The notes below the pieces were generated by a model. That model had not been told where the DNA came from, ran no database searches, and saw only the letters and a list, made by a program, of their open reading frames with translations. 64,000 bases of DNA, from NCBI GenBank assembly GCA_031308135.1, contig JAHLJT010003656.1, positions 73,612,984-73,676,983 of the forward strand. The letters are read 5' to 3'. Positions 1 to 11,884 of the stretch are shown here, piece by piece. The position numbers were made by a program, and so were the translations under genes. The stretch's first letter is position 1. The number at the start of each line of letters is the position of its first letter. Origin of the DNA: Acheta domesticus (Eukaryota > Arthropoda > Insecta > Orthoptera > Gryllidae).

Positions 1-1240
1 GATTTTTACAACAAAGACAAACTTATTGATTTTGCTTCAACAAGTCTTTGGCGGCGGTTAATAACAAAAATTAAAAAATTATTTTACATAACTTTTATAA
101 AGAACACGCAAGAAATTGAACTTTCATTACAATCAGTTCTGGCTATGTCTCCTCGAATCATCAGCAAATCATTTCATTCGAGCCGTGCTATGTAAAATAA
201 ATATTTCTTGTTATTTACCGAATCCTTCAGGACATCGAAATATGAGATCGCGCTTTCCGCGGTGATATTTATACTTATTTGAGTCCTGAAAATTTAAATA
301 ATACCAAGCTCATTGTATTTGACATGTCAAAAAATATACATCACATTTTATTTTGTTACATTGGAATACATGCATTTTTATTTACCGTAAACAAATTTGT
401 TTTTATGCAAATTTGTTATTTAATATACAAATATAATTTTGAGTCTATGACCTCTGATATCGTGAATTTCGTTGAGAATACTTGAATTATAAAGCAAATT
501 CAGAAATACTCTCTTATTTTACTTCTGGTAATAAAATGTAAAGTAATTCCTTTCTTTCCTGTCAAAGAAACAACATACCCATTTTAGTGTTTGATTGAAA
601 ATCATATTAAGTCCCAGATCCTGCAAGAACCTGCGGTTCAGACGCGGAAGGCAGTGCCTCAGTTCGTAGGAGTAGTTCCATTCTAAGGAGTTCCACTTAA
701 AAAGAACGCGTAACCTTCGCGCTTGACATGGCGTGATTTATCGCGCAACGAATAGAGAGAATTCGGCCAGAAACGCTCTTCTGTTTTCCGAACAAAGTCG
801 CTTTGACAACAGTTTGATTAATTGCGACAGGCGAAATGGCAAGAGCTAAAGTAACAAAAGCGATCGTCAGGTTGTTCAAACAATCGCCCTAAATGAACGA
901 TTCCGTGATCTGTTTGTGAAAGCGGACACAGCAAGCAATACATGCCAAAACACGATCGATACCATTGTGAACATGTAATGTTTGTTATTGTGGACAGTAA
1001 AAGTATAAAAGAGAATGAAATATAGAAATGTAAATATAATGCCTTTGTTCATGGACTACATAAATGCCATCACTGATATAACCATTCAAATGCTCAATTA
1101 TAGTTTCATTTGATATCGGCATAACTAGTGTGCAAATTGACGAAGTTGGACAAGTTTTGTAGAATCGTATATTGGAAAGTAAAAGTTCACTAAACAAAAC
1201 GTACTTGTTGTCATTAACATTAGTTGTATCTCATAAATAT
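1..1240. other. AT-rich DNA, no gene recognised
   Basis: AT-rich sequence with only short open frames. A 60-codon minus-strand frame (697-879) has a hydrophobic start but begins at TTG and is bounded by stops. I see no splice sites, RNA gene or repeat worth calling. Confidence 0.5.
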
Positions 1241-1369
1241 TTATTTTTATGTGCAGGGCGAACGGCTGGAATGGAGAAAAAATTACAGAACGACCAAAAA
1301 TCTCTTTAAAGAGAGCAAAATGTTACGGGAATAGAAAGAAAACCAGTCACGCCAGAACGTTCGGAACCA

Positions 1370-1660
1370 CACATTCAGCTATCTCCGGAATCTCAAACAA
1401 TTGCGAATCCCCCTTCCGGCTGTCGCAGTCAGTACACACATTAGTAGTGGCGGAGATAAAAATATGTCTCCCGGAGGGTTCCGTGGAAACGCCGTCCGAG
1501 TCCGAAAACCAACTGCGTAAATCCGGATGCGTGCGTTGCCTAGCAACCCCCGCGCGCCGCCCGAGCGACGGTCGGCCGGTCGCGACTGGGAGGTCCTTTT
1601 GCACTGTGCTGCGCAGCGCAGATCTCGCGCCGCGATAGCACAGCCCGCGTAGCTCTTTCG
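1370..1660. promoter_or_regulatory. Small CpG-rich island
   Basis: GC-rich, CpG-dense patch in an AT-rich setting, strongest at about 1540-1640. Overlapping open frames on both strands (1249-1676) follow from the low stop-codon density of GC-rich DNA and are not called as genes. A promoter role is inference from composition only. Confidence 0.3.
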
Positions 1661-1679
1661 TAGCCTGCGCATTCAATTA

Positions 1680-2880
1680 TCCTTTTTGGTTGCAAATGAG
1701 AGTTATGTATGGAAGCGACATCGCGACGTGCGGTTTCGGTCGCGCCCCGTTAACTAAAATGTGAGGTTCGCTCTGGACAGATTGACGATCTGGCGTTGGA
1801 AAATGCTGTACTCTCACGCATCCTACTTCTAAATATCCATCTCAGCATTTTGCTTTGACTAAGAGTGGTGTTTTTCCTCCCACTGTTGTGATGCTTTGTT
1901 TCAGAGAGCAAGGCGAAAATTCCTTTAGGAGCCCCAGTCGAGAAAATCCACTTACGTTGGCGGTAATAATTAAACATAAATGTTATAAATGCAGTATTAG
2001 TACATTATAATTCAAAGAATACTAACATTTAGGCATGACTGTAAAAAAACGTATTATTTTACTTATTTATCGAAATATAGTAAAGATTATGTTACGAAGA
2101 TTGGCCCGCACAGCACTGTTTGTGAAGTAAACGTCAAATCATTCCAAAAACAAAACTTGTTGAAGAATAATCATCAAAGGAAACTACGACTTCAACTGAG
2201 GCGCAGGTGTCTTCGGGCAGAAAAGCTCACACATAAACAAGTTCATTTTTTTCTTTTCATTTTCAGACCAATTTTGTCCTAAAAAACTTGGTTCAGCATC
2301 ACTCGAGTGTCTAAAAGAGTTTTTTCAACTACAAATTCTTTGCGAGTTACAAAATATTCCAACAATGATCTATGTTTTGACGCGGAAGACTGCGAATCCC
2401 TCCTGGAAATCTGGGATATTCGATAAAAGTTACTGCCGCAACTGCATCTAGCAGAATTTTGAGTGTGCAATGGGAAAGATGAAATTGGGTTCCCTGGGAT
2501 AGAAGGAAAGGCATCTTTGAGTGAGGGGAATGCAGAATTAGGTGGAGTGCGTAAGATAGTTACTGCGTTCGTCAAAAATACCTCTAGAAAAGGTATGGGG
2601 CGCCTGAAATCTTTGTTCGCGGAAGAAACTGCTCTTTTACGCTTCCGCAGTATAGAAGCCGCTCTGAACTTTCTCCGTGTAATTGATTTGGACACTTAAC
2701 ACTGTGGCTGCCTGCTCTGTGAGTGCCGTTGAAGAAAATGCTACTTCTCTCCCGTCTCACAAGGTTACTATCCTGCCAGTACTAAGCCTAACGGTAGTAA
2801 GTAATGTTCTGGGCGGAAATCAGCAAAAACTGGCCCCTTGCAAACTGGCTCCCTACCATCTCGGAAGCTGCTCCCCATTC
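1680..2880. other. AT-rich DNA without a recognised gene
   Basis: Holds a 138-codon minus-strand open frame (2279-2695) and a 78-codon plus-strand frame inside it (2463-2699). Neither shows a recognisable domain, and two opposed frames in the same place argue for chance. Confidence 0.4.
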
Positions 2881-2881
2881 C

Positions 2882-3560
2882 AAGCTCGTCCCCATTCCAG
2901 TCTCGTCCCCATTCCAGTCTCGCCCCCCAATCCAGTCTCGCCCCCGTTCAAGTCTCGCCCCCGTTCAAGTCTCGCCCCCGTTCAAGTCTCGCCCCCGTTC
3001 AAGTCTCGCCCCCGTTCAAGTCTCGCCCCCATTCAAGTCTAGCCCCCATTCAAGTCTAGCCCCCATTCAAGTCTAGCCCCCATTCAAGTCTAGCCCCCAT
3101 TCAAGTCTAGCCCCCATTCAAGTCTCGCCCCCATTCACGTCTCGCCCCCATTCACGTCTCGCCCCCATTCAAGTCTCGCCCCCATTCAAGTCTCGCCCCC
3201 ATTCAAGTCTCGCCCCCATTCGAGTCTCGCCCCCATTCAAGTCTCGCCCCCATTCGAGTCTCGCCCCCATTCGAGTCTCGCCCCCATTCGAGTCTCGCCC
3301 CCATTCGAGTCTCGCCCCCATTCAAATCTCGCCCCCATTCAAGTCTCGCCCCCATTCAAGTCTCGCCCCCATTCAAGTCTCGCCCCCATTCAAGTCTCGC
3401 CCCCATTCAAGTCTCGCCCCCATTCAAGTCTCGCCCCCATTCAAGTCTCGCCCCCATTCAAGTCTCGCCCCCATTCAAGTCTCGCCCCCATTCAAGTCTC
3501 GCCCCCAGTCTGCCCCCATTCCAGCCTCGCGAATCGCAGTCTCGCCCAATCCAGAATCGC
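2882..3560. repeat. 17-bp minisatellite, about 37 units
   Basis: Tandem array of the unit GTCTCGCCCCCATTCAA, C-rich on the plus strand. Three blocks can be told apart: early units with CGTTCAA (about 2934-3020), a middle block with TCTAGCCCCC in place of TCTCGCCCCC (about 3040-3120), and a long homogeneous block to about 3510 with CGAG and CACG variants. The array then decays over about 50 bp. Since 17 is not a multiple of 3, one sequence is read in all three frames, which produces the overlapping plus-strand open frames starting at 2683, 2804 and 2838. They end at the TAG of the middle block and are not genes. Confidence 0.95.
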
Positions 3561-3599
3561 CCTCTGCAAAGTCACCCGACACTGCGGCGACAAAGCTTT

Positions 3600-3840
3600 C
3601 CTAGCGAAACACCCACTGGAGGGAAGGCAATGGGCGAAAACGGCGCGGCGCTGGCGGTGGTAGTGAGTCAGGTGGAGTGCTAGGTGTGGCCGGGGTGGGG
3701 GGTCGAAGTTACGGGCGGGGCGTGGCGGGGTGGCCGGGGCGAGTCGGCCACCCGCCCGTGTCGCCCCGAGCGGATTTTTCGCGGTAATTCAATTTAAGCC
3801 GCGCGCGCCTCTCGCCTCGGCCGAACTCGCGAGCTAAATT

Positions 3841-3880
<40 letters not shown>

Positions 3881-4070
3881 GCGAGTGCCGGGCCTCCGGG
3901 AGGCAAAGAATAAAATTCAACTTAACAATTCCCTCCCGGAAATAATATTCGGAATGCGCGTTCCAATTAACTGCGGGGGGGGGGGTAGGCTTTGAAGTAC
4001 GCGCGACGAAGGGGGCGGTGGCGGCCAGTGGCGCCCCAGGCGGATTTTCTTCGAGCTACTGAGCGTCGTT
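3600..4070. promoter_or_regulatory. CpG-rich island with a CT microsatellite
   Basis: GC-rich DNA (3620-3830 and about 3960-4060) interrupted by a pure CT run. A short G run occurs near 3975. Possible promoter or simply GC-rich repeat-derived DNA; no transcript evidence is visible. Confidence 0.3.
3844..3878. repeat. (CT)n microsatellite
   Basis: Uninterrupted CT dinucleotides, about 17 units. On the minus strand this reads as a GA run and encodes the repeating R-E stretch of a spurious open frame (3709-3906). Confidence 0.95.
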
Positions 4071-4276
4071 TCGCCATTTCCTCGAGGTGGCCTTCTCGAT
4101 CTCTGGCAATATCACGTCAGGCGTGCGGTGCCTAAAACAAGAGGGGGAAGGGGCAACTACATTTCTGGGCCCCGCCTGACCCCCTTTTCTATTGAAGTTT
4201 TGTTAATTTTCTTATGAAATATTTCAGTAGGAAATAAATAAAACAAGGTGGCAACTCATTTCCTGGACCCGGCAAA

Positions 4277-4487
4277 GGTGGCTCGGGGCATTAACTGATG
4301 TCACTGCAGTGCCTCCGCCCGAGAGGTGGTTTCCGAGTACCGACGGTGGGAGGATTTTCGACACTATCTACAGATCTGGGTCGAGTTCAGCAGGTGTCTG
4401 GAGGAGAATTCTAGCGGCTGGGTATTCTGATAGGCAGTTTTCCGTAGTTTCTCCCATCAATACCAGACGAATGCACGAGCACTACAA
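4277..4487 (+). mobile_element. tRNA-derived SINE, head and middle (copy 1)
   Basis: Starts with a tRNA-like head: A-box-like TGGCTCGGGGC at about 4279, then CACTGCAGTGCCTC and a B-box-like segment at about 4328-4341. The shared middle follows (GGAGGAGAATTCTAGCGG, CAATACCAGACGAATGC) and the copy stops before the 3' half. It is diverged and 3' truncated. Confidence 0.8.
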
Positions 4488-4499
4488 TTTCAAAATCCA

Positions 4500-7180
4500 A
4501 TAGAAATCCAATAGGTTTGGAAATAAAAAAGTTACAAAATAGAATAATGAGAAAGGAAATGAATTATATTGCTTACGTTTCAGGTATCAGATGACATTGA
4601 AAACGTCGCAAACCAGGAAAAACCGAACATGTGCACATAGAAGCAGAGAAACTGATATTGATACTCCAGTAAGTTTTAAGTCCACAAGCCCATATCTGAC
4701 AGATTGCAACATTGTAAGATACGCGAAGAACCTATTTTTAACCTTTATAACTATCTACTAGGTATCCATTTCAACCTGAACACTTTCGACAATTTGCCTA
4801 CTGATAGTGGCTAGTTGAAGTATAGCGAGTTAAAGAGAAGAACGAGGAGAATTCTTTCCGATAGTTCCGGCGGAATTTTGTAGCATTTAATGATTTAGAA
4901 GGTATGGAGAAAGATGTGGAAGATAATTTCTTTCTCCGTGCCTTTTAATGTCCGCACATTACTGTTTTTGTTTTCTTAACGTAGCAAAAACACTCAAAAC
5001 AAAACAATTTTTCAGATGCCTGAAGAATTCAGACCTCCAACTATTGTACGAAACCATTCGTTTCCCAGCCTACACCTGCATGTGAATTTCAATTATTCAA
5101 GTATACACGCGTTTTAAATTCATACGCATCTCAGAAAACCAATCCAAGAGCGAACACATACGCTTTAGAACACGAGAGCAGCACCAATACATGGAAAATG
5201 CATTACAATCAGTCGCATTTCAGGATGTGATTTCACAACTCTCACCCTCATCTTTCTTAATTGAACTCGAAGGAGTACGCTAGTAGTGCGATTTACATAT
5301 GACGTTGGCTACGACAAGTACATTACGACAATGAATGTCTACTAGCACGCAATGCAGACACATCAGCTTAAAACGCACATTAACTAAATTGAAAGCGTCG
5401 TTTCAGAGTACAAGAAGACCACGCGGGGGCTTACAGTTTGAATTTATTATTAAGCCACTTCTGTATTCTTCGTGCAAAACAAACAAGGATTTTAAAATGA
5501 TTTAATGACTTAATTAATTCATAATCTATTATTAATCATTTTAAAGTCCATTTTTTCAACGTTTGGCAACGAATTTCAATAAAGAGAAGCACAAATGAAT
5601 TATACTTGGAATAGAAAATATTTAACTGTTAATACACAAGTATTTCATATAGGTGTCATTCATCCCTATCTTTCTGAGAAAGAAATCATCTTCCTTTCCG
5701 TGACATGTCAATCTCGGACATAAGAATTTTTTCATAATAGCCTATTCAGTCATACCTTTGTAATTTGCGATGGATATCCACACCGCCACTCCAGTATTGG
5801 GAGAAAGCCTCCAATGATTTGCCACATACTTTCGTTGGATATCTTCGTTGGCATAAAAAAAGTCAGATAGAAAATCCGTTATCTAGAAATAACCAACCGA
5901 GACATGCAGTCGCCAAGGTCATGAGAACACACTGCGATCAGCAAATTCAAGATGTCAAACCTATTTGCAATGAACTGCATTCTTCTACCGTAGATTGGCA
6001 CGACATTTGAAGTGGAGACAATTGTACACGGTGACAAACATGTCGCATTGCCTAATGTTACTTAACTTAAAGATGGAAGACTGTAAAAAACGATAACGCT
6101 GTATTATGTCGCCGAGTCCACACATAAGTAATTTTTTTCCCTTCATTTTCCTCAGGAAGGGGGGGGGGCACTTGTACGAGCATTACAGAACAACGAGAAT
6201 TCTAAGTAAACATGCGGTTGGAATTTATTACCAGAGCTTCTGTGAGCAGTCTCCAAAATATTCTGAATGGAATATAATTCATACAAAATATCTTCCAAAG
6301 AGTACCCGCGATAACAAACATATATTCAGGCATGGACCACCCACTTCGCGGCGTGTTTCAATCCTCTCGATCAGGATCCTGTCAGAACTAAGCAACTCTC
6401 TTCGTGGGCCTCAAGCCAAAACACACATTAAAAGAACAAGACGTTGTTGAGCAGCACACAAATACAGACCTGGTTCCTGACACAATTTCCTTCGGCAAAA
6501 GTAAGCTAAGAATAGCAATGAAGTATCGAGAGAAACTGGAAAGGACTAGATATTTTCTTACAACAAAATCATAGTTTTCCTTTTCCCTATGACGATAAGA
6601 AGAACAACGTTATTTGTTGTCATGGGATTTTCATATTATTATATGCATGTTAGTATTGCATGAAATGTCAGTTGCTACCTTTACATACAAATTTTCATTA
6701 AGAAAACGGTTGGCGCAAATCATTCACCAGAGTCATTGGGAGAAACTGAGAATTAGCATTCATAATGTGAATCGAACCCTGTCAAGATCCACGTAATTTC
6801 ACCTAGGATTTCTAAAGAAATCAGGAAGGAGAATATGCTCATCCATCCGAAAATCAGGAAGAAGAATACGCCCATCCTTCATTACTTATCTAGGGTTCCT
6901 TTTTAAATTTATAGGTAAATACAAGAATATAATATAATTGAGATACAATGATCTCATCTTCTGCATTTACGGCAGAGGCAGGATTTTCACTATGCCTGTT
7001 AACGGATGTTTTGGGGCACGAAACTATCATATTTCAGCTTTGTAATGGAATCTAGTAAATGGTAGAAAATAAAATAAAAATATTTAATGATTCTGACGTG
7101 GAGAGATGTGAATTCAATCAGAGGTACTGCTACGAACAAATTACTTGGCAGCTTTTACGCATGACCACCTAACTACTACT
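4500..7180. other. AT-rich DNA, no gene recognised
   Basis: Background sequence with a G10 run near 6160. The longest open frame is 114 codons with an ATG (6106-6450), reads through the G run, has no recognisable domain, and is of a length expected by chance in this much AT-rich DNA. Confidence 0.45.
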
Positions 7181-7185
7181 ATTGA

Positions 7186-7558
7186 TCTATTATTTCGTGT
7201 TTCCGGATGTGTAAATTGCTATGGTCTTTAGTCCCGTAAGTGTCTGTTTTTATGGCGGGAGGTAGGTTTTTTTTTGTCGCGTGTTCTTCCCCACTGCACG
7301 GCCGTGAGATCCGGCGCCGACCTACACATTGACTTTCAGGGTTTTCCCCAAACGGGTATCACACACTAGCAGGGCACCGCCCCAGCCGGAACAAGCTGGA
7401 AGCCCCCGATTGGTCTCCCGACATATTTGGTGGTGTAGTGCACGTAACTGTAAGTGGTGAGGATAGGGAAAGGAAGAGGGTAAGAAAGAAGCCAAGAAAG
7501 AGGACAATGAAGAGGAAGCAAAGAGCGCGCGGGCGGTCCGTGGTCCGGCCTAGCTAAC
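7186..7558 (-). mobile_element. SINE, 3' half only (copy 2)
   Basis: Reads on the minus strand from about GGTCCACGG-type sequence at 7558 down to the conserved tail region (CCGGAAACACGAAATAAT) at about 7188. It contains the blocks GGGAGACCAATCGGGGGC, GGTCGGCGCCGGATCTCAC and CTTACGGGACTAA shared with the other copies. The tRNA head and middle are missing, so it is 5' truncated. Confidence 0.85.
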
Positions 7559-7937
7559 AATTTCAGAATGGGAATCCAATATTTTTCTTTGCATTTTCTC
7601 AGGGCCCTTCCAAATTTCGCTTCCTGGAGCACAAGGCTGTAGCCGTCCTTAGGCGTCTGCGGCGGAGAGAAATTTGGCAACTGTCGCGGAGCTATGAGTT
7701 ATGTAGTAGGCAAATCGCCGGTCGTTGTCGCTGAACCCGGAATGCGCTATGGGCTGGGTGGCTTTATCCTAGTGCGCAACAATTTCAATATGGTGCCCTC
7801 AATCCATCTTTCGAATTACATGGCTCCTATGAAGGAGGGGATTCATTTACTACCTGCTTAAAGTTCATTCAAACATGTATGTCCCGCTGTACCTGTAATG
7901 TTATCAACATGGAAAATTCATTACTATTTTCCAGCTG

Positions 7938-8473
7938 AGAGGGCTTAAGGGAACAACTGTTGCCTAACGAAAATCCTAGGGTTTTGTGAACCGACGGTGG
8001 CGAATTTTCGACCCTAGATGAATAGATCGAATTTAGACGCTGTCTGAAGACGAGTTCTAGAGGCTGGCCAATCTGATTGGTAGTTTTCCTCTTTGTTTTA
8101 CCAATGCCAGGCGAATGCTGGAGCAGTACCCTTACAAATAGGCCACAGACCACGCGCAATCTTTCCTTCATCCCTTGTCTCCTTTCCACTCCCACACATT
8201 CACACACACACACGCGTACGTGCGTCCACGCACTACACTACCATATATGTCAGGAGCTTACAGCTTGTCACGGCTGGGACGGAGCCGCGTTCGCGAAAAT
8301 ACGTGGAAGGAAAGGGAAATTCACGAAAGCATGTTTAAGTCGATGAAATATCTCACGTTCAGGGGAGAGAGGAGACCTCCCATCTCCCAGGATACAGCAT
8401 GCATTACACAAACGACACCAGTGGCCATAGCAGATTTCGGGGTCGGAAACACAAAAAAATCCATTAATTATTA
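7938..8473 (+). mobile_element. SINE, near full length (copy 3)
   Basis: About 536 bp. A degraded head (GGCTTAAGGGAACAACTG, then AATCCTAGGGTTTTGTG in the B-box position), the middle (GATTGGTAGTTTTCC, ATGCCAGGCGAATGCTGGAG), a pyrimidine-rich block that has gained a CA run at about 8200-8215, the 3' half (GTCAGGAGCTTACAGCTTG), and an A/AATC-like end near 8473. The plus-strand open frames at 8077-8474 are by-products of the element. Confidence 0.8.
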
Positions 8474-8479
8474 GTTTTA

Positions 8480-8842
8480 CACTTTGCTCAGTCGTGCTTC
8501 AGGTACTTTTTGTGTGACGTCACCGGACGACTTCAACGATATCATACGTTAGACATTGCATAACGACTGTAAATTGTTCATTTTAGAAATATTGTTTTGT
8601 TTTATTATTGTATATGTTTATTATTGTATATCTATCAAATATGTTTAGTGCTAATTAAATACTAATAATGTAATATTAGTGGAGTACGGTCAATGGACGT
8701 TACTTCTCTCATGTACTTTATACGCACGAATTTATGCAATTTTGCCAAATGTTTGTTCGCAAACAAACTGCAAAATAAAATATGATTTAAAAAAGGGTAT
8801 TTTTTGAAGTCATCAATCGTCCATTGAACCATGTGACTTCCG
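8480..8842. other. AT-rich spacer
   Basis: No gene, repeat or site recognised. Confidence 0.5.
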
Positions 8843-9094
8843 ATGCGCACGTTTGAAGCCCTATTCACCACGACCCTCCTCCTTTTGTGTCTTGCAAGTT
8901 GTCACTATTCTGTGCATCTCTTAGCTGCTCCAGTAGTAGAAAAGTATTGTTTGCACCCTACTTCGGAAGCTAATCGGGATAATTTGATGGATTTGGATGA
9001 TACGATAATGCATAACAATGATATTAGAACACACTATCACGTTAAACTTTTAAATATATTTTCATACCATGAATTACAAGCAGACTTGTTTTAG
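8843..9094 (+). CDS. Possible small secreted peptide (unrecognised)
   Basis: An 83-codon open frame with a true ATG. The N-terminus looks like a signal peptide: MRTFEAL, then a hydrophobic run (LLLLCLASC, residues about 12-20) and a small-residue region up to about residue 30 (LLAAP). The rest is acidic and polar (DNLMDLDD near residues 47-54) with no domain I recognise and no dibasic processing sites typical of neuropeptide precursors. Start context (CCGATGC) is unremarkable. There is no neighbouring splice or polyadenylation evidence. It could be a chance frame; the signal-like start is the only reason to list it. Confidence 0.2.
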   Translation: MRTFEALFTTTLLLLCLASCHYSVHLLAAPVVEKYCLHPTSEANRDNLMDLDDTIMHNNDIRTHYHVKLLNIFSYHELQADLF

Positions 9095-10640
9095 TTTCAT
9101 TCAAGATGTACCTTGTGGATATACTTACATACCTTTGCATCTTATATTAATATACGTCGAGGTAAAGGGCATGTATAAAAAAGATGTGGTCACCTGTCCG
9201 AACAACATGATGTAACAACATAACACCGCAGTACACCAGAACGGGACAGCCAAAGCTGCTTCACATGACATGACGTGACTTTTGAACTCGAAGCACATTA
9301 ATTTACTCACATATTCCAATGTGGTACTGGTTGGAAGACCTATTTTAAGTGCTGGTTAATGCCCGAACGAGAGTGACTAGTTTCACTGGTTTAAAAAATG
9401 TGGCGTGGCGCTACCTGAATGAAAGTGTAGCCTCATTGTTCCCTGAGTACACGAACTTACAAAATTTCTACGAATCTTATAATTTTCTGAGACAGATTTT
9501 CTACGTAGCACTATTCTGGAAGGCATTATGTTCCTTAAATTAAACCGAATACATTTTGTTTTAATTCTTCATTGAATTCCTGATACTATGAGGATCACTG
9601 TAACAATTAGGATAGAGAGATAGTGACATTGGATGCTCTTCCCTTCTTGTTAAGATTTTGTACGTGATCATGCAAACGGTGTTTATGCTTATTATTTTAA
9701 GTAACAAATTTACTACTCCATTGTTATTTTCTGGTGTTCACTGCCTTATCAAAATTTAACGACATGTGAATCGATTACAAACGGGAAGAAAATTGACCAA
9801 CGTGAGTACTTAAGAAAGAAAATCCTGAAAGGGGGGCTTCATTTTCGAGAAACTTGGCATCATGATTATCGTGTAAACCATCGGAACCACCATGATTACA
9901 ATGTATCACAAGAAACTCAGATTTACGTTCATAATTACGTAAAATCATTATTACAATGTTACTACCAATTTACTATTACGTAAATAAACGTATTATTTCA
10001 TAATCCAATAATTAAAGCTATAATAATGTTTGCGAGAGTATCCTAAAGATTGCAGAATTCATACAGAATAGGCATAAAATTAAATGGTTTCTTCCTCCTT
10101 TCAAAAATCAGGTGCAGCTGTTAATACTTCGACACGAAAAATAAAAATCAGAATCCATCAGCGTAAAGCACTGCACTAGTTGGCTGTGACTGCAGAATAC
10201 TCTGGGTTATAGAGAGAGATTGAAAGAAGGGCGGAAACGAGTGTGGTTAACTGTTAACACGACATTTTTACGAGTAATGGGACAGGAACTTGAACAATGC
10301 AGTAAAAAGAAACAAATCGCACCATTTAACATATTAGCTTCTACTTGTGCATTGTGCTATGGAAATACTGCTACACTAAATCTCTCTCAATCCCATAGAC
10401 ATTTATCATGCCACGGAAGATGGGATCGGCGTGGAAATCAAAAGGTCTTATACTAGAAGGGAATAGGAACGGCAAACATTTTGAAAATTCTGCACACACA
10501 TATGCACTATGTATAATAGAGGACAAGACTACAACTGATACAAGAGTATACATCATTAAAAAAGTAGTTACTGATAAATAAAATGTACCAGTTTTATGTG
10601 AAGTAAAAATAAGAACAAATATAGCATTTTATTAAATTTG
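9095..10640. other. AT-rich DNA, no gene recognised
   Basis: Only short open frames (for example 9349-9543 and 10220-10456) without recognisable motifs. Confidence 0.5.
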
Positions 10641-10649
10641 AGTAACAAC

Positions 10650-11125
10650 CATTCTTTTTCGATATTGCAAATATATATAATCATAATTCCCATGTACTCG
10701 CAAGGAATAAAACACATCAATATTTCGTACATTGAAAGAAGATTATCCATTTTTAGAAAAAACACTACGCGTTCTTTGCCATTCCCGAAATGGAGACATT
10801 CCTTAGGATGAAACCACGCCCTAGTATCCGGTCTAGATATCACAATATATCGAAAGCAAATACCTATATATTGAAAGAAAATGTCGTTATAACTATACCC
10901 ATATTTTGAAAGAAAATTATACTATATACATTTGTCATCCCTTCGGTGGAATCATATTCTCGGACCTAGAGTCTAGATATTGCAATATACAGAAAGAAAA
11001 TATCTATATATATTAAAAGAAAAAATATTACCAATACACCATTAAATTGAAAGAAAATTTTTCGATATTAAAAAAAAGCTTTATATCTTTGCCACACCCA
11101 AAAGCATTCTTTAGCATTCCAAGCG
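10650..11125. repeat. Degenerate AT-rich tandem repeat
   Basis: Blocks with GATATTGCAATAT-like sequence followed by TTGAAAGAAAAT recur at about 10660-10760, 10840-10917 and 10970-11061, roughly 140 bp apart. CTTTGCCATTCCC at about 10776 has a counterpart (CTTTGCCACACCC) at about 11088. The copies are strongly diverged, so this is an old tandem or satellite-like region. Confidence 0.55.
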
Positions 11126-11131
11126 TCTCTA

Positions 11132-11347
11132 AAGGCGACTCCACACATTCGGTATTCGACGAGTATAGAACTCCAATCCCGAGCAGCTGATGTGCTCGGC
11201 GAATGGTCGCTTCTTTTGATGTCCAAAAAGACACGCGGTGGATAGGGCTAGCACCGCGGCACACAGTAAGCAACCCACCCACACTACTCGGGATTCGGCG
11301 AGCGGTCGCTCGCTACTCTTCGAATATGGAATGCGTACAGCCGCCTT
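11132..11347. mobile_element. Foldback (MITE-like) element
   Basis: The left arm (11132-11166, beginning AAGGCGACTCC) pairs with the reverse complement of 11313-11347 at 27 of 35 positions. A second inverted pair, AATCCCGAGCAG against AATCCCGAGTAG, extends the arms inward. Total length about 216 bp. No target-site duplication was identified and the superfamily is uncertain. Confidence 0.55.
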
Positions 11348-11373
11348 CAGCGGAAGGCATCCCCCCCGGGGAG

Positions 11374-11879
11374 TACAGATGCGATATTGCCAACGAACAT
11401 CGATATTTCTGAACATCAATGCTCAAAATTAAAACATCGAACCAAAACTTAAAATGTTTTTAAACTGGTTTAGTAAGCATTAATGTTCACGCAGGGGGAT
11501 TAAATTCGAAAGAAATACCGTTCATTTTTTAAGCTGAGATGCAATCGACAAAACCAAAGACAAAAAATCATCAGGCCTATTAACATAACTTGATTGATCT
11601 GACTCGATAATTAAAAAAAAGACGAATACTCGATTTTATTAATTTTTCACCTTTGGTCACACTGGTGTCAAGAATACTCAATTTTTTTATATCTGAAAAT
11701 TATAATAGGATTTATTTTTATGATGGACTTTCTTCATTTACAAAATATAAACCACGTAAAAGCATGGAACACAAAACATCAATGTTAAAAAATTTCGGCC
11801 CCAAAACAATGCTAAGTACATCAATGATGTTATAAAAACATCGATGTTTTGAAACATCGGCATCAATGTCACATTCCCA
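11374..11879. mobile_element. hAT-like MITE, ATCGATGTT family (copy A)
   Basis: About 506 bp bounded by degenerate terminal inverted repeats (TACAGATGCGATATTG left; TGGGAATGTGACATTG as reverse complement of the right). Just inside both ends are several copies of the near-palindrome AACATCGATGTT. The flanking octamers match at 5 of 8 positions (CCGGGGAG and CCCCGAAG). No transposase is encoded. Family membership rests on the shared termini, the subterminal palindromes and a shared interior with copy E (TTAATGTTC). Confidence 0.65.
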
Positions 11880-11884
11880 CCCCG

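Noticed and set aside
2882..3560. CRISPR-like regular array
   Set aside because: There are no distinct spacers; it is a simple 17-bp tandem repeat in a eukaryotic genome.
3709..3906. Coiled-coil-like R-E repeat protein
   Set aside because: It is the translation of a (GA)n microsatellite.
6106..6450. 114-codon ATG frame
   Set aside because: It reads through a G10 run, has no recognisable domain, and a few frames of this length are expected by chance in 64 kb.
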